Shown piece by piece: positions 7,147 through 16,095 of a stretch of 64,000 nucleotides of DNA. A program made the position numbers and the translations under genes. The first letter of the stretch is position 1, and each line of letters opens with the position of its first letter. The notes under the pieces were generated by a model that ran no database searches, was not told the DNA's origin, and saw nothing but the letters and a program-made list of their open reading frames with translations. This stretch comes from Enemella evansiae (lineage in GTDB: Bacteria; Pseudomonadota; Alphaproteobacteria; Rhodobacterales; Rhodobacteraceae), in NCBI GenBank assembly GCA_017255395.1, contig JAFKDC010000017.1, positions 1 through 64,000 on the forward strand, given 5' to 3'.

Positions 7147-7910
7147 GCCGCAATGTCGCCCTCGTCACCGGGTCGAGCCGGGGCATCGGCCTCGCCACCG
7201 CCGTGGAACTGGCCCGCGAGGGCTTTGCCGTGGCCGTCAATGGTCCTGCGGATGACGACGAGTTGCGCGCCGCTGTCGAGCGGGTGCGCGCCGAGGGGGT
7301 GGAGGCCGTGTCCGTGCCCTTCGACGTCTCGGACCTCTCGGCCCATGCGCCTGCTCTGGCGCGCGTGGAAGAGGCGCTGGGGCCGCTGACCACGCTGGTC
7401 AACAACGCGGGCGTCGGTGTGATGGACCGAGGCGACCCGCTGAACGTCTCCGAGGCCAGCTATGACCGCTGCCTTGCGGTGAACACCAAGGCGCAGTTCT
7501 TCCTGACGCAGGCCTTCGCGCGGCTGCTGCTGGCGCGGGCGCGCGAAGGCCTGTTCCACAGCATCGTCAACGTGACTTCGTCGAACGCGCTCGCCGTGGC
7601 GGAATCGCGCGCCGAATACTGCGTGTCCAAGGCCGCCGCCGCCATGTCGTCCAAGGCCTGGGCGGTGCGGTTGGGGCGCGAGGATATCGCGGTCTACGAC
7701 GTGCAGCCCGGCCTGATCGCCACAGAGATGACGGCCCCCGTCATCGCGCAATACGAAGAGCGCGCGAAGGCGGGCCTGACCCTGCTGCCGCGCGTGGGGC
7801 AGCCCGAAGAGGTGGGGCGGATCATCGCCTCGCTGGCCAGCGGCAAGCTGCCCTACACCACAGGCCAGGCGATCTCGGCGGATGCCGGGATGCTGGTGCC
7901 CCGTTTCTGA
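7143..7910 (+). CDS. Short-chain dehydrogenase/reductase (FabG-like)
   Basis: This NAD(P)-dependent classical SDR (255 aa) has the cofactor motif TGSSRGIG at 9-16, NNAG at 87-90, Ser146, Tyr159 and Lys163 (YCVSK). It probably oxidises or reduces a hydroxyl or keto group on a pathway intermediate. The ATG at 7143 has AAGGAG about 7 bases upstream. The DUF993 gene begins 12 bases after its stop. Similar SDRs are often labelled 3-ketoacyl-ACP reductase, but the catabolic context makes a sugar or hydroxyacyl-CoA dehydrogenase more likely. Confidence 0.88.
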   Translation: MSRNVALVTGSSRGIGLATAVELAREGFAVAVNGPADDDELRAAVERVRAEGVEAVSVPFDVSDLSAHAPALARVEEALGPLTTLVNNAGVGVMDRGDPLNVSEASYDRCLAVNTKAQFFLTQAFARLLLARAREGLFHSIVNVTSSNALAVAESRAEYCVSKAAAAMSSKAWAVRLGREDIAVYDVQPGLIATEMTAPVIAQYEERAKAGLTLLPRVGQPEEVGRIIASLASGKLPYTTGQAISADAGMLVPRF

Positions 7911-7922
7911 GGAGCCAAGACC

Positions 7923-9071
7923 ATGAAGATCGCCCTGCCGGACGAGACCGGCGCCCTCACCGACTACACCCTGACCGGCACCCCGGTGCCCGATGCGACG
8001 CTGCCCGCCAACCCGGCCCGCGTGGTCTATTCGGCGGCGCACGTCGTGGCCGATCCCTTCACCGCCAACGACCCCTCGGGCGCGGCGACGGTGGATTGGG
8101 CGGCGACCATGCGCTTTCGCCACCACCTGCACGGCATGGGGCTTGGCATCGCCGAGGCCATGGATACCGCGCAGCGCGGCATGGGCCTCGACTGGGGTGG
8201 CGCGCTGGAGCTGATCCGCCGCACTCGCGCCGAGTTGCCGGATGCGCTGGTGGCGAACGGCTGCGGGACGGATCACCTCGACCTCTCCGCCGTGGGCGGG
8301 CTGGAGGACGTGAAACGCGCCTATCTCGAACAGCTGCACGCGATCCAGTCGCTGGACGCGCGGGTGATCCTGATGGCGAGCCGCGCGCTGGCGAAGGTGG
8401 CGACGGGGCCGGACGACTACGTGAAGGTCTACGCCGACATCCTGTCCGACTGCGACCACCCGGTGATCCTGCACTGGCTGGGCGACATGTTCGATCCGCA
8501 GCTGGCGGGCTACTGGGGCGCCGAAACCTTCGAGCAGGCGCTGGAAACGGTGGTGCAGATCATCGAACAGAACGCCACAAAGGTGGACGGCATTAAGATC
8601 TCGCTGCTGGACAAGCACAAGGAAATCGCCCTGCGCCGCCGCCTGCCCGAGGGCGTGCGCATGTATACCGGCGACGACTTCAACTATCCCGAGCTGATCG
8701 AGGGCGACGAACAGGGATTCTCGCACGCGCTTCTGGGCATCTTCGACCCGCTGGGGCCGGCGGCGGCCCATGCGGTCGATCTGCTGGGGCAGGGCGATGC
8801 GCAGGGCTTCCGCGCGGTGCTGGATCCGACCGTGCCGCTGGCCCGGCTGATCTTCCGCGCGCCGACGCAGTACTACAAGACGGGCGTCGTCTTCCTTGCG
8901 TGGCTAAACGGCTTTCAGGACCATTTCGTCATGCTGAACGGTGCGCAGGCCATGCGGCCCTTGCCCTATTTCACCGATGTCTTCCAGCATGCCGACGCCT
9001 GCGGGCTGTTGCGTGACCCGGACATGGCGGTCCAGCGGATGAAGCGGCTGCTGGCGGTCTACGGCTGCTGA
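7923..9071 (+). CDS. DUF993 protein (dihydrodipicolinate-synthase-like TIM barrel)
   Basis: This 382-aa protein matches the DUF993 family, distant relatives of the DapA/N-acetylneuraminate-lyase aldolase barrels. Visible blocks include NGCGTDHLD, VILHWLGDMFDP, VDGIKISLLD (carrying a lysine that could form a Schiff base) and TGDDFNYPEL. The family function is not settled. Placement between an SDR and a sugar isomerase suggests a retro-aldol or lyase step on an oxidised sugar. Its stop overlaps the next ATG (TGATG). Confidence 0.8.
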   Translation: MKIALPDETGALTDYTLTGTPVPDATLPANPARVVYSAAHVVADPFTANDPSGAATVDWAATMRFRHHLHGMGLGIAEAMDTAQRGMGLDWGGALELIRRTRAELPDALVANGCGTDHLDLSAVGGLEDVKRAYLEQLHAIQSLDARVILMASRALAKVATGPDDYVKVYADILSDCDHPVILHWLGDMFDPQLAGYWGAETFEQALETVVQIIEQNATKVDGIKISLLDKHKEIALRRRLPEGVRMYTGDDFNYPELIEGDEQGFSHALLGIFDPLGPAAAHAVDLLGQGDAQGFRAVLDPTVPLARLIFRAPTQYYKTGVVFLAWLNGFQDHFVMLNGAQAMRPLPYFTDVFQHADACGLLRDPDMAVQRMKRLLAVYGC

Positions 9072-9910
9072 TGCGGGACTTTGCCCGCGATACCTCGGCG
9101 CTGGCGCTGAACACGGCGACGCTGGGCCACAACCTCGACGGCCATGGCATGGGCTGGCCGGTCGAACGCGTGATTGACGCCTGCGCCGAGCGGGGCTTTG
9201 GCGGGATCGTCTTCTGGCGGCGCGAGATCGGGGCGCGTGCGCAAGAGATCGGCGATCGGGTGCGCGCGGCGGGCATGCGCGTCGATGGCCTGTGCCGGAC
9301 GCCCTACCTGACCGGGCGCGAGGCCGGGACGGAGGCCGAGGTGCGCGCCAGCATCGACATGGCGGCGGGCCTTGGCGCGCCGGTGCTGACCATCGTCACC
9401 GGCGGGACGGAGCCCGGAACGCTGGGGCTGGCGCCCAGCCTCGACCGGCTGGCAGAGCGCGTGGCGGCCCATGCGGACTACGCGGCGGAGCAGGGCGTGG
9501 CGCTGGCGCTGGAGCCGCTGAACCCGATGTTCGGCGGCAACCGCACGGTGCTGTTCACGCTGCGTGATGCGCTGGAGGTCTGCGACCGGATCGCTGCGCC
9601 CAACCTCGGCGTGGCGGTGGACGTCTACCACGTCTGGTGGGATCGCACCCTTGCCGCGACCCTGCGTGACGCGCGGGGCCGGGTGCTGGGCTACCACCTT
9701 TGTGACTGGCTGGAGGACACGGCGCACATGCTGCTGGACCGGGGCATGATGGGCGACGGGGTGGCCGACCTGAAGGCGCTGCGGGCCGCCGTCGAGGGCG
9801 CGGGCTACACCGGTCCCTGCGAGGTCGAAATCTTCTCGCAGTCTTGGTGGCAGCGCGATCCCGCAGAGGTGCTGGACTTGGTGGCCCAGCGGTTCCGGAC
9901 TCTGTGCTGA
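9071..9910 (+). CDS. Sugar phosphate isomerase/epimerase-type TIM barrel (xylose isomerase-like)
   Basis: This 279-aa AP-endonuclease-2/xylose-isomerase-type barrel has strands carrying likely metal ligands: ALALEPLNPM (Glu), VAVDVYHVWWD (Asp, His) and GYHLCDW. Members isomerise, epimerise or dehydrate sugars and keto-sugars with a divalent metal. It starts one base inside the DUF993 stop, so it is tightly coupled to that gene. It is the last gene of the acyl-CoA dehydrogenase operon and converges on lacI. Confidence 0.82.
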   Translation: MRDFARDTSALALNTATLGHNLDGHGMGWPVERVIDACAERGFGGIVFWRREIGARAQEIGDRVRAAGMRVDGLCRTPYLTGREAGTEAEVRASIDMAAGLGAPVLTIVTGGTEPGTLGLAPSLDRLAERVAAHADYAAEQGVALALEPLNPMFGGNRTVLFTLRDALEVCDRIAAPNLGVAVDVYHVWWDRTLAATLRDARGRVLGYHLCDWLEDTAHMLLDRGMMGDGVADLKALRAAVEGAGYTGPCEVEIFSQSWWQRDPAEVLDLVAQRFRTLC

Positions 9911-10022
9911 GATGGGGCCGGGCGCTCCTGTCCCGGTCTTGGCTCCCCCGATGGCGCCTTCCGGAGTGCCTGCGTTGCTTGCCCGTCTCGGTGGCGCTGA
10001 TGACGGCCCGTGCGCCGAAAGC
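9911..10022. other. Non-coding lead-in to the 18-bp array
   Basis: A plus-strand frame opens at an ATG at 9912 and reads through the array, but it has no ribosome site and then continues antisense through lacI. I do not call it a gene. I see nothing else here. Confidence 0.4.
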
Positions 10023-10247
10023 GGTCAGGTCGACGGCAGAGGTTTGTCGGCGGAAGGCGGCGGGAGGGGGTCGTTCGCAGGCCGTGGCTCCTGCGCCGGT
10101 AGCGGCCTTTGTGGAGGCGGCGGCACGTGTGTCGAAGGCGGCATGTATGCCTACAGTGGCGCTTGTGGTGATAGCAGCGTGCACGCAGGCAGCGGTCCGT
10201 GCGCCGACGGCAGTTCGCGCGCTCGTAGCGGCGCCGCGCCCCGCTCA
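10023..10247. repeat. Degenerate 18-bp tandem repeat array (about 12 units)
   Basis: From 10068 to 10247 there are ten back-to-back 18-base units. A 9-base interruption precedes them, with two more units at 10023-10058. A loose consensus is GGC-NNN-TGY-GNN-GRN-AGC. Read on the plus strand each unit codes for a hexapeptide of the form G-x-C-x-x-G/S. The array fills the gap between the convergent isomerase and lacI genes and ends on the lacI stop codon. Confidence 0.7.
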
Positions 10248-11282
10248 GTCCTGCGGTGTGAGCTGTCTTTCCGATGCGATCAGGCCCGGCTGGATCAGGT
10301 GATGAAGCGCGTCCGGCGCTTCGCCCCGCAGGCGGCGCAGCATCATCTCTCCCAGCCGCCGCGCGGTCTCGGAGAGGTCCTCGACGATGGTGTCGACGCG
10401 GGGGCGCATCAGTTCGAAGATCGGCGAGGCCTGTTTCACCACGATATCCACGTCGCGCCCCGGCACCTGTCCCGCGTCCTGCACGGCCGACAGGGTGGCG
10501 ATGCCCAGCACCTCGCCCACGCAGATGTGCCCGTCCGGCGGGGTCGGCCCGCGCTGGATCTCCAGCAGGCTGGCGGCAAGTTTGCCCGGCGGTGTTTCCA
10601 GCGTCAGGTTCTCGGCGATGACATGGTCCACACCGGCTTCGCGCACCGCCGACAGGAACCCGTAGCGCAGGTGCTGGGCAAAGGTGAACTGCTTCTCGGG
10701 CAGGACGATCATCAGCCGCCTGCGCCCCTTGGCGACCAGCCGCTGCACCGCCTGCCGGGCAAAGCTCTCGTTGTCGAAATCCACGTAAGGATGCGGCGCG
10801 GTGAACTCTGTTCGGCCATGGCTGACGAAGGGAAAACCACGCTCCAGCAGCAGGCGGACGCGCGGGTCGAAGCACTCGGTTCGCGACAGGATGATGCCGT
10901 CGGCCAAGCGGTTGCGCAGGATGTTCTCGATCACCGCGATCCGGTCGTCGGCGATGAAGTCGGGCATCAGCGTGACCGAATAGCCGGTGCCGCGCAGGGC
11001 CTCGACGATGCCGGTCTGGATCTGGCTGAGGAAGCCGAGGAATTCGTGGTCGGGGTTGATCAGCAGCGTGATGACCTTGGTGCGCCCGGTGCGCAGGCGC
11101 TGCGCCGCGCGGTCGGGAACATAGCCCAGACGGCGCGCGGCCTCGGCCACCTTCTGGCGTGTGGCGGGGGCGATCTTGGGGTCGCCGGACAGCGCCCGCG
11201 ACACGGTCGTGACGGCGAAACCGGTGGCATCCGCCACGGTCCGCAAGGTCGGTTTTCCGCGCTGTTTCCCGATCTCTTTCAT
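10245..11282 (-). CDS. LacI-family transcriptional repressor
   Basis: This 345-aa regulator has an N-terminal LacI helix-turn-helix (TLRTVADATGFAVTTVSRAL), a hinge region with YVPDRAAQRLRTG and a periplasmic-binding-protein-like sensor domain. It probably binds a sugar or sugar acid and represses the divergent ABC operon. The ATG at 11282 has GGAGG 9 bases upstream; a longer frame to 11324 lacks a site. A LacI-type palindrome lies 41 bases upstream, which suggests autoregulation. Confidence 0.9.
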   Translation of the reverse strand: MKEIGKQRGKPTLRTVADATGFAVTTVSRALSGDPKIAPATRQKVAEAARRLGYVPDRAAQRLRTGRTKVITLLINPDHEFLGFLSQIQTGIVEALRGTGYSVTLMPDFIADDRIAVIENILRNRLADGIILSRTECFDPRVRLLLERGFPFVSHGRTEFTAPHPYVDFDNESFARQAVQRLVAKGRRRLMIVLPEKQFTFAQHLRYGFLSAVREAGVDHVIAENLTLETPPGKLAASLLEIQRGPTPPDGHICVGEVLGIATLSAVQDAGQVPGRDVDIVVKQASPIFELMRPRVDTIVEDLSETARRLGEMMLRRLRGEAPDALHHLIQPGLIASERQLTPQD

Positions 11283-11322
11283 ACCCCGGCCTCCGGTCCG
11301 GTCGGTCTGTTCCCTGCCGCGC

Positions 11323-11340
11323 ATTTGAAACGTTGCAAAT
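11323..11340. promoter_or_regulatory. LacI-type operator upstream of lacI
   Basis: ATTTGAAACGTTGCAAAT is an 18-base palindrome with the central CG typical of LacI-family operators; 16 of 18 bases are symmetric. It lies upstream of the lacI start in the divergent region. Confidence 0.6.
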
Positions 11341-11409
11341 CTCTTTCGTCAAGCGCGGTTGCATGCTGCATGGCAGCAAATACTTGCGTTAGGGGGCGAT
11401 ACAAACATG

Positions 11410-11440
11410 TTGACAGGTTGTGGATTTGTATCGTTACAAT
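11410..11440 (+). promoter_or_regulatory. Promoter of the sugar ABC operon
   Basis: TTGACA at 11410-11415 is a perfect -35. TACAAT at 11435-11440 is a good -10, but with a long 19-base spacer. The -10 lies inside a LacI-type palindrome, as expected for a repressed promoter. Confidence 0.5.
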
Positions 11441-11441
11441 T
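11424..11441. promoter_or_regulatory. LacI-type operator overlapping the ABC promoter
   Basis: ATTTGTATCGTTACAATT is a palindrome with a central CG (TTGTA.CG.TACAA). A further half site, GATACAAA at 11398-11405, mirrors TTTGTATC at 11425-11432 across the -35. Binding here would block the ABC operon promoter. Confidence 0.6.
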
Positions 11442-11484
11442 CCCGCCAGACGGTGCGGATTTAACCGTCACAGGGAGGAATGAC

Positions 11485-12729
11485 ATGACCATGACGAAGA
11501 CACTGAAGATGTCCGTGGCAGCCCTTGCGCTGACCGCGACCCATGCCGTGGCCGAGGACGTGGAGGTCCTGCACTGGTGGACCTCGGGCGGCGAGGCGGC
11601 GGCGCTGAACGTGCTGAAGGAAGACCTGCAGGGGCAGGGCATCGGCTGGAACGACATGCCAGTGGCGGGCGGCGGCGGCGAGGCCGCGATGACCACGCTG
11701 CGCGCCCGCGTCACCGCCGGAAACGCGCCGACCGCGGTGCAGATGCTGGGCTTCGACATCAAGGACTGGGCCGCCGAGGGGGCATTGGGCAACCTCGACT
11801 CGGTCGCCGCCGACGGCAGCTGGGACGAGGTGGTGCCGGACGCGCTGCAGAACTTCTCGAAGGACGCGGACGGCCACTGGATCGCCGCGCCGGTGAACGT
11901 GCACTCGACCAACTGGGTCTGGATCAGCAAGTCGGCGCTGGACGCCACCGGCATGGAGGCGCCCGAGACCTGGGAAGACCTGATCGCCGTGCTGGACGCG
12001 ATGAAGGAGAACGGCATCACCCCGCTGGCCCACGGCGGTCAGGCCTGGCAGGACGCGACGATCTTCGATGCGGTGGTCCTGAGCCTTGGCGACGACTTCT
12101 ACAAGGCCTCGATGATCGACCTCGACCCCGAGGCGCTTGGCGGCGAAAAGATGGTCGAAGCCTTCCAGCGCATGGAGACCCTGCGCGGCTACGTCGACGA
12201 CAACTTCTCGGGCCGCGACTGGAACCTTGCCTCGGCCATGGTCATCGACGGCAGCGCCGGCATGCAGATGATGGGCGACTGGGCCAAGGGTGAATTCCTG
12301 CGCGCCGATCAGGTACCGGGCGAGGACTTCATCTGCATCCGCTTCCCGGGCACGCAGGGCGCGGTGACCTTCAACTCCGACCAGTTCGCGATGTTCAAGG
12401 TCGACGAAGGGCAGGAGGCGCAGCTGGCCATGGCGGCATCGGTCATGGACCCGGCCTTCCAGTCGGCCTTCAACGTGGTCAAGGGCTCGGTGCCCGCGCG
12501 CACCGACGTGCCGAACGACGACTTCGACGATTGCGGCAAGAAGGGCATGGCTGACTTGGCTGATGCCAACTCTGCCGGTCGTCTCTTCGGGTCCATGGCG
12601 CATGGCCATTCGGTCCCCGCGGGCGTGAAGAACGCGATGTACGACGTCATCACGGCGCATTTCAACGGCGAGTTCAGTGCCGAGGAAGCCGCCGAGGAAA
12701 TGGTCAACGCGGTCGAAGCCGCGATGTGA
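11485..12729 (+). CDS. Sugar ABC transporter substrate-binding protein (CUT1)
   Basis: This periplasmic solute-binding protein has 414 aa. A signal peptide of about 23 residues ends at AVA before EDVEVLHWW. The mature protein opens with the [11 protein letters not shown] strand seen in glucose/mannose-type and other CUT1 binding proteins. ATG 11485 has AGGGAGG 6 bases upstream. It is the first gene of a binding protein, permease, permease, ATPase operon divergent from lacI. The ligand is probably a mono- or oligosaccharide or a glycoside. Confidence 0.9.
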   Translation: MTMTKTLKMSVAALALTATHAVAEDVEVLHWWTSGGEAAALNVLKEDLQGQGIGWNDMPVAGGGGEAAMTTLRARVTAGNAPTAVQMLGFDIKDWAAEGALGNLDSVAADGSWDEVVPDALQNFSKDADGHWIAAPVNVHSTNWVWISKSALDATGMEAPETWEDLIAVLDAMKENGITPLAHGGQAWQDATIFDAVVLSLGDDFYKASMIDLDPEALGGEKMVEAFQRMETLRGYVDDNFSGRDWNLASAMVIDGSAGMQMMGDWAKGEFLRADQVPGEDFICIRFPGTQGAVTFNSDQFAMFKVDEGQEAQLAMAASVMDPAFQSAFNVVKGSVPARTDVPNDDFDDCGKKGMADLADANSAGRLFGSMAHGHSVPAGVKNAMYDVITAHFNGEFSAEEAAEEMVNAVEAAM

Positions 12730-12819
12730 TCCGGCAGGCGGGGCGCCACGGCGCGTCCCGCCATCCCTTTACCGCCGACGCCTTGACCGCCGGTCCGCAG
12801 AGCTTGCGGAGGATACCCC

Positions 12820-13710
12820 ATGGCCACCGATACCCCGGACTTCCGCACCCGTTTGCAGGACTGGATTCCGAAACTGGTGCTCTCGCCCTCGCTGGCGATG
12901 GTGCTGGTCTTCGTCTACGGCTTCATCGCCTTCACGGTCTACCTGTCCTTCACCGACAGCCGCATGCTGCCCAGCTACGACTGGGTCGGCTTCGAGAACT
13001 ACGCCAAGCTCTGGGGCCTCAGGCACTGGCACACGGCCATTGTGAACCTCGGCATCTTCGCCTTCCTCTATATCTCGATCTGCACGGTGATCGGCCTTGG
13101 CCTGGCGATCTTCCTTGACCAGAAGATCCGGGGCGAAGGCATCCTGCGCCCGATCTACCTCTATCCCATGGCGCTGAGCTTCATCGTGACCGGGACCGCG
13201 TGGAAATGGTTCCTCGACCCCGGCATCGGGCTGGAACACACCATGCACCTCTGGGGCTGGGAAAGCGTCGAGTTCGGCTGGATCAAGGATCGCGACATGG
13301 CGATCTACACGGTGGTGATCGCGGCGGTCTGGCAGACCAGCGGCTTTGTCATGGCGATGTTCCTCGCGGGGCTGCGCGGCATCGACAACGAGATCCTGAA
13401 GGCCGCGCAGATCGACGGCGCGTCGAACTGGAACCTCTACCGGCGCATCGTGATCCCGCTTCTGCGGCCCGCGTTCCTCTCGGCCTTCGTGATCCTCGCG
13501 CACCTCGCGGTGAAGTCCTACGACCTGGTGATCGCGCTGACAGGCGGCGGGCCGGGGCGGGCGACCGAACTGCCCGCGACCTTCATGTATTCCTACACCT
13601 TCACCCGGAACTCGATGGGGATCGGCGCGGCCTCTGCGGTGATCATGCTGATGACCATCGCGGCGATCATGATGCCCTACCTCTACGCCGAACTGAAGGA
13701 GAAGACGTGA
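12820..13710 (+). CDS. Sugar ABC transporter permease (UgpA/MalF type)
   Basis: This inner-membrane permease (296 aa) has about six transmembrane segments. The EAA coupling loop toward the C-terminus reads EILKAAQIDGASNWNLYRRI, which docks on the ATPase. GGAGGA lies just upstream of the ATG. The stop overlaps the next permease (TGATG). With its partner it forms the membrane channel of the CUT1 importer. Confidence 0.92.
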   Translation: MATDTPDFRTRLQDWIPKLVLSPSLAMVLVFVYGFIAFTVYLSFTDSRMLPSYDWVGFENYAKLWGLRHWHTAIVNLGIFAFLYISICTVIGLGLAIFLDQKIRGEGILRPIYLYPMALSFIVTGTAWKWFLDPGIGLEHTMHLWGWESVEFGWIKDRDMAIYTVVIAAVWQTSGFVMAMFLAGLRGIDNEILKAAQIDGASNWNLYRRIVIPLLRPAFLSAFVILAHLAVKSYDLVIALTGGGPGRATELPATFMYSYTFTRNSMGIGAASAVIMLMTIAAIMMPYLYAELKEKT

Positions 13711-14591
13711 TGGCCGTCGCTGAACAGGACACCGCCGTCCGCACCGGGCGCATCACGCGGACCTTCATCTACCTTCTGCTGCTGCTCTTCGCGCTGTTCT
13801 ACCTGCTGCCCTTCTTCGTGATGCTGTCGAACTCGCTGAAGCCGCTTGACGAGATCACCGGCGGCAACATGATGTCGCTGCCGCGCGAATGGACCATCGA
13901 GCCATGGCTGGCCGCATGGTCCACCGCGCAGATCGGGGTGGAGCCGACGGGGCTGAAGCCATACTTCCTCAACTCCATCCTGATGGTGGTGCCCGCCGTC
14001 GCGATCTCGACCATCCTCGGCGCGCTGAACGGCTACGTGCTGACCAAGTGGCGTTTCAGGGGTGACACCCTGCTGTTCGGGCTGATGCTGTTCGCCTGCT
14101 TCATCCCTTTCCAGATCGTGCTGATCCCGATGGCGCGGATGCTGGGGCTGATGGGGCTGGCAGGATCGACGCCCGGGCTGGTGCTGGTGCATGTGGTCTA
14201 CGGCATCGGCTTCACCACGCTTTACTTCCGCAACTACTACGCCGCCTTCCCGACGGAACTGGTGCGCGCAGCGATGATCGACGGGGCGGGCTTCTTCCGC
14301 ATCTTCTGGCGCATCCTGCTGCCGGTCTCGGGGCCAATCGCCGTCGTCTCGGTCATCTGGCAGTTCACCAATATCTGGAACGACTTCCTCTTCGGCGCCT
14401 CCTTCGCGGATCTCGACTCGATGCCGATGACCGTGGCGCTGAACAACCTCGTGAACTCCTCCACCGGGGTGAAGGAATACAACGTCCACTTTGCCGGCGC
14501 GATCCTCGCCGCCCTGCCGACGCTGCTGGTCTACATCGTGGCGGGGCGGTACTTCGTGCGCGGCTTGATGGCCGGATCGGTCAAGGGATGA
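13710..14591 (+). CDS. Sugar ABC transporter permease (UgpE/MalG type)
   Basis: This second permease (293 aa) has a long first transmembrane helix rich in Leu and Phe. Its EAA-type loop reads ELVRAAMIDGAGFFRIFWRI. Translation is coupled to the first permease by a one-base overlap. The ATPase gene follows after 257 bases that contain two strong palindromes, so ATPase expression may be set separately. Confidence 0.92.
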   Translation: MAVAEQDTAVRTGRITRTFIYLLLLLFALFYLLPFFVMLSNSLKPLDEITGGNMMSLPREWTIEPWLAAWSTAQIGVEPTGLKPYFLNSILMVVPAVAISTILGALNGYVLTKWRFRGDTLLFGLMLFACFIPFQIVLIPMARMLGLMGLAGSTPGLVLVHVVYGIGFTTLYFRNYYAAFPTELVRAAMIDGAGFFRIFWRILLPVSGPIAVVSVIWQFTNIWNDFLFGASFADLDSMPMTVALNNLVNSSTGVKEYNVHFAGAILAALPTLLVYIVAGRYFVRGLMAGSVKG

Positions 14592-14773
14592 GGCGCGGTC
14601 TCTCACAGAGAGATCGGAGCCTCCGGGGGAGGGTCCGAAGCGCCGAACGCCCCGCGTGCTGCGCGGGGCCGGCGGTGGAGACATACGTGCCCGGTCAAGA
14701 AGGCGCGCCTCCTAGGGCGCGATCCCGAAACACCGGAGGACACAATCCCTGCGCGACGCCGCTCGCGGCACGC

Positions 14774-14820
14774 GCAAAATTCTTCGAAGAATTTTGCCAA
14801 GAGTTTTCGAAAACTCTTGG
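14774..14820. promoter_or_regulatory. Twin perfect palindromes between permease and ATPase genes
   Basis: Two 24-base perfect palindromes lie end to end and share one base. One is centred on TTCTTCGAAGAA (14774-14797), the other on GTTTTCGAAAAC (14797-14820). They end 28 bases before the ATPase ATG. They could form cruciform or RNA hairpins that stop, slow or protect the transcript. A related pair lies at 39615-39659. Confidence 0.6.
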
Positions 14821-14848
14821 CGCCAGACAGAACCGACGGAGCTGACCC

Positions 14849-15958
14849 ATGGGCTTTCTCGACATCGACAACGTCACCAAATCCTACGGCGCCGTGGAGG
14901 TCCTGCACCGCGTGGACATCGCGGTCGAAGAGGGCGAGTTCCTCGTGCTGGTCGGGCCTTCGGGCTGCGGCAAGTCCACGCTTCTGAACATGATCGCGGG
15001 GCTCGAGGGCATCACCAGCGGCGAGATCAGCATCAAGGGGCGCGTGGTGAACGGGGTGCACCCCTCGAAGCGCAACATCGCCATGGTGTTCCAGAGCTAC
15101 GCGCTCTACCCCAACATGACCGTGGGGCAAAACATGACCTTCGGGCTGGAGATGCACGGCGTGCCCAAGGCGGAGCGCGACAAGGCTCTGGCGGATGTGG
15201 CGAAGCTCTTGCAGATCGAGCAGCTGCTGGACCGCAAACCGGGGCAGCTTTCGGGCGGGCAGCGGCAGCGGGTGGCCATGGGCCGGGCGCTGGTGCGCGA
15301 TCCGGATGTGTTCCTCTTCGACGAGCCGCTGTCCAACCTCGATGCCAAGCTGCGAGTCGACATGCGCACCGAGATCAAGAAGCTGCACCAGAAGCTGGGG
15401 ACGACCATCGTCTACGTGACCCACGACCAGATCGAGGCCATGACGCTCTCGACCCGGATCGCGGTGATGAACGGCGGCTACGTGCAGCAGCTGGGCACGC
15501 CGCAGCAGATCTACGACGATCCTGAGAACGTCTTTGTCGCCAGCTTCATGGGGTCGCCCTCAATGAACCTCGTGCAGGCTGTGGCCCGCGTGAGCGGCGA
15601 GGGCGCGGGGGTTGAGGTTACGGGGTCTGACGGGGCGCCGCATGTGCTGCCCTTGCCGTCGCAGCCCGCCGGTCTCACAGACGGACAGCAGGTGCTCTTC
15701 GGCATCCGGCCAGAGGCGGTGACAGACGGTGAGGGCGCCGACCGCAATGCGCAGGTGCTGGCGCGCTTGGTGAACCGGATCGAGGTAATCGAACCGGCGG
15801 GGGCCGATACCTTCGTGACCACGACGCTTTCGGGCAAGGACGTGATCGCGCGGATGCGCTCGCAGACCACCTGCCGCCCGGGCGAGGATTTCGAACTTGT
15901 ACTGAACATGGACAAGGCGGTGCTTTTCGACCCGGAGACCGAAAAGCGTATCCGCTGA
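14849..15958 (+). CDS. Sugar ABC transporter ATP-binding protein (UgpC/MsmK type)
   Basis: This cytoplasmic ATPase (369 aa) powers the CUT1 importer. Walker A is GPSGCGKS, the signature is LSGGQRQR, Walker B is VFLFDEP and the H-loop is VTHDQ. A C-terminal OB/TOBE domain follows (FGIRPEAV). Its length fits the UgpC/MalK group, which often serve several importers. It ends the operon and converges on metH with a GC hairpin between. Confidence 0.93.
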   Translation: MGFLDIDNVTKSYGAVEVLHRVDIAVEEGEFLVLVGPSGCGKSTLLNMIAGLEGITSGEISIKGRVVNGVHPSKRNIAMVFQSYALYPNMTVGQNMTFGLEMHGVPKAERDKALADVAKLLQIEQLLDRKPGQLSGGQRQRVAMGRALVRDPDVFLFDEPLSNLDAKLRVDMRTEIKKLHQKLGTTIVYVTHDQIEAMTLSTRIAVMNGGYVQQLGTPQQIYDDPENVFVASFMGSPSMNLVQAVARVSGEGAGVEVTGSDGAPHVLPLPSQPAGLTDGQQVLFGIRPEAVTDGEGADRNAQVLARLVNRIEVIEPAGADTFVTTTLSGKDVIARMRSQTTCRPGEDFELVLNMDKAVLFDPETEKRIR

Positions 15959-16095
15959 GGGGGGATTACCGAGGCCCGCCCGGTCAGACGGCGGGCGATT
16001 GGCCGGGGACCTTGCCCGTGCGCCGATGTGGCAAGCCGTTCGCCCGGCCTCGTGCCCCGGCTACCGGACTGCAATGCGCTTCCAACCCGGCGGGG

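Noticed and set aside
9912-10247. A Gly/Cys-rich hexapeptide protein read from ATG 9912
   Set aside because: There is no ribosome site, and the frame continues antisense through lacI. I report the DNA repeat instead of a gene.
10023-10247. CRISPR-like array
   Set aside because: Units are 18 bases, contiguous and diverged, with no spacers, and no cas genes are in the window.
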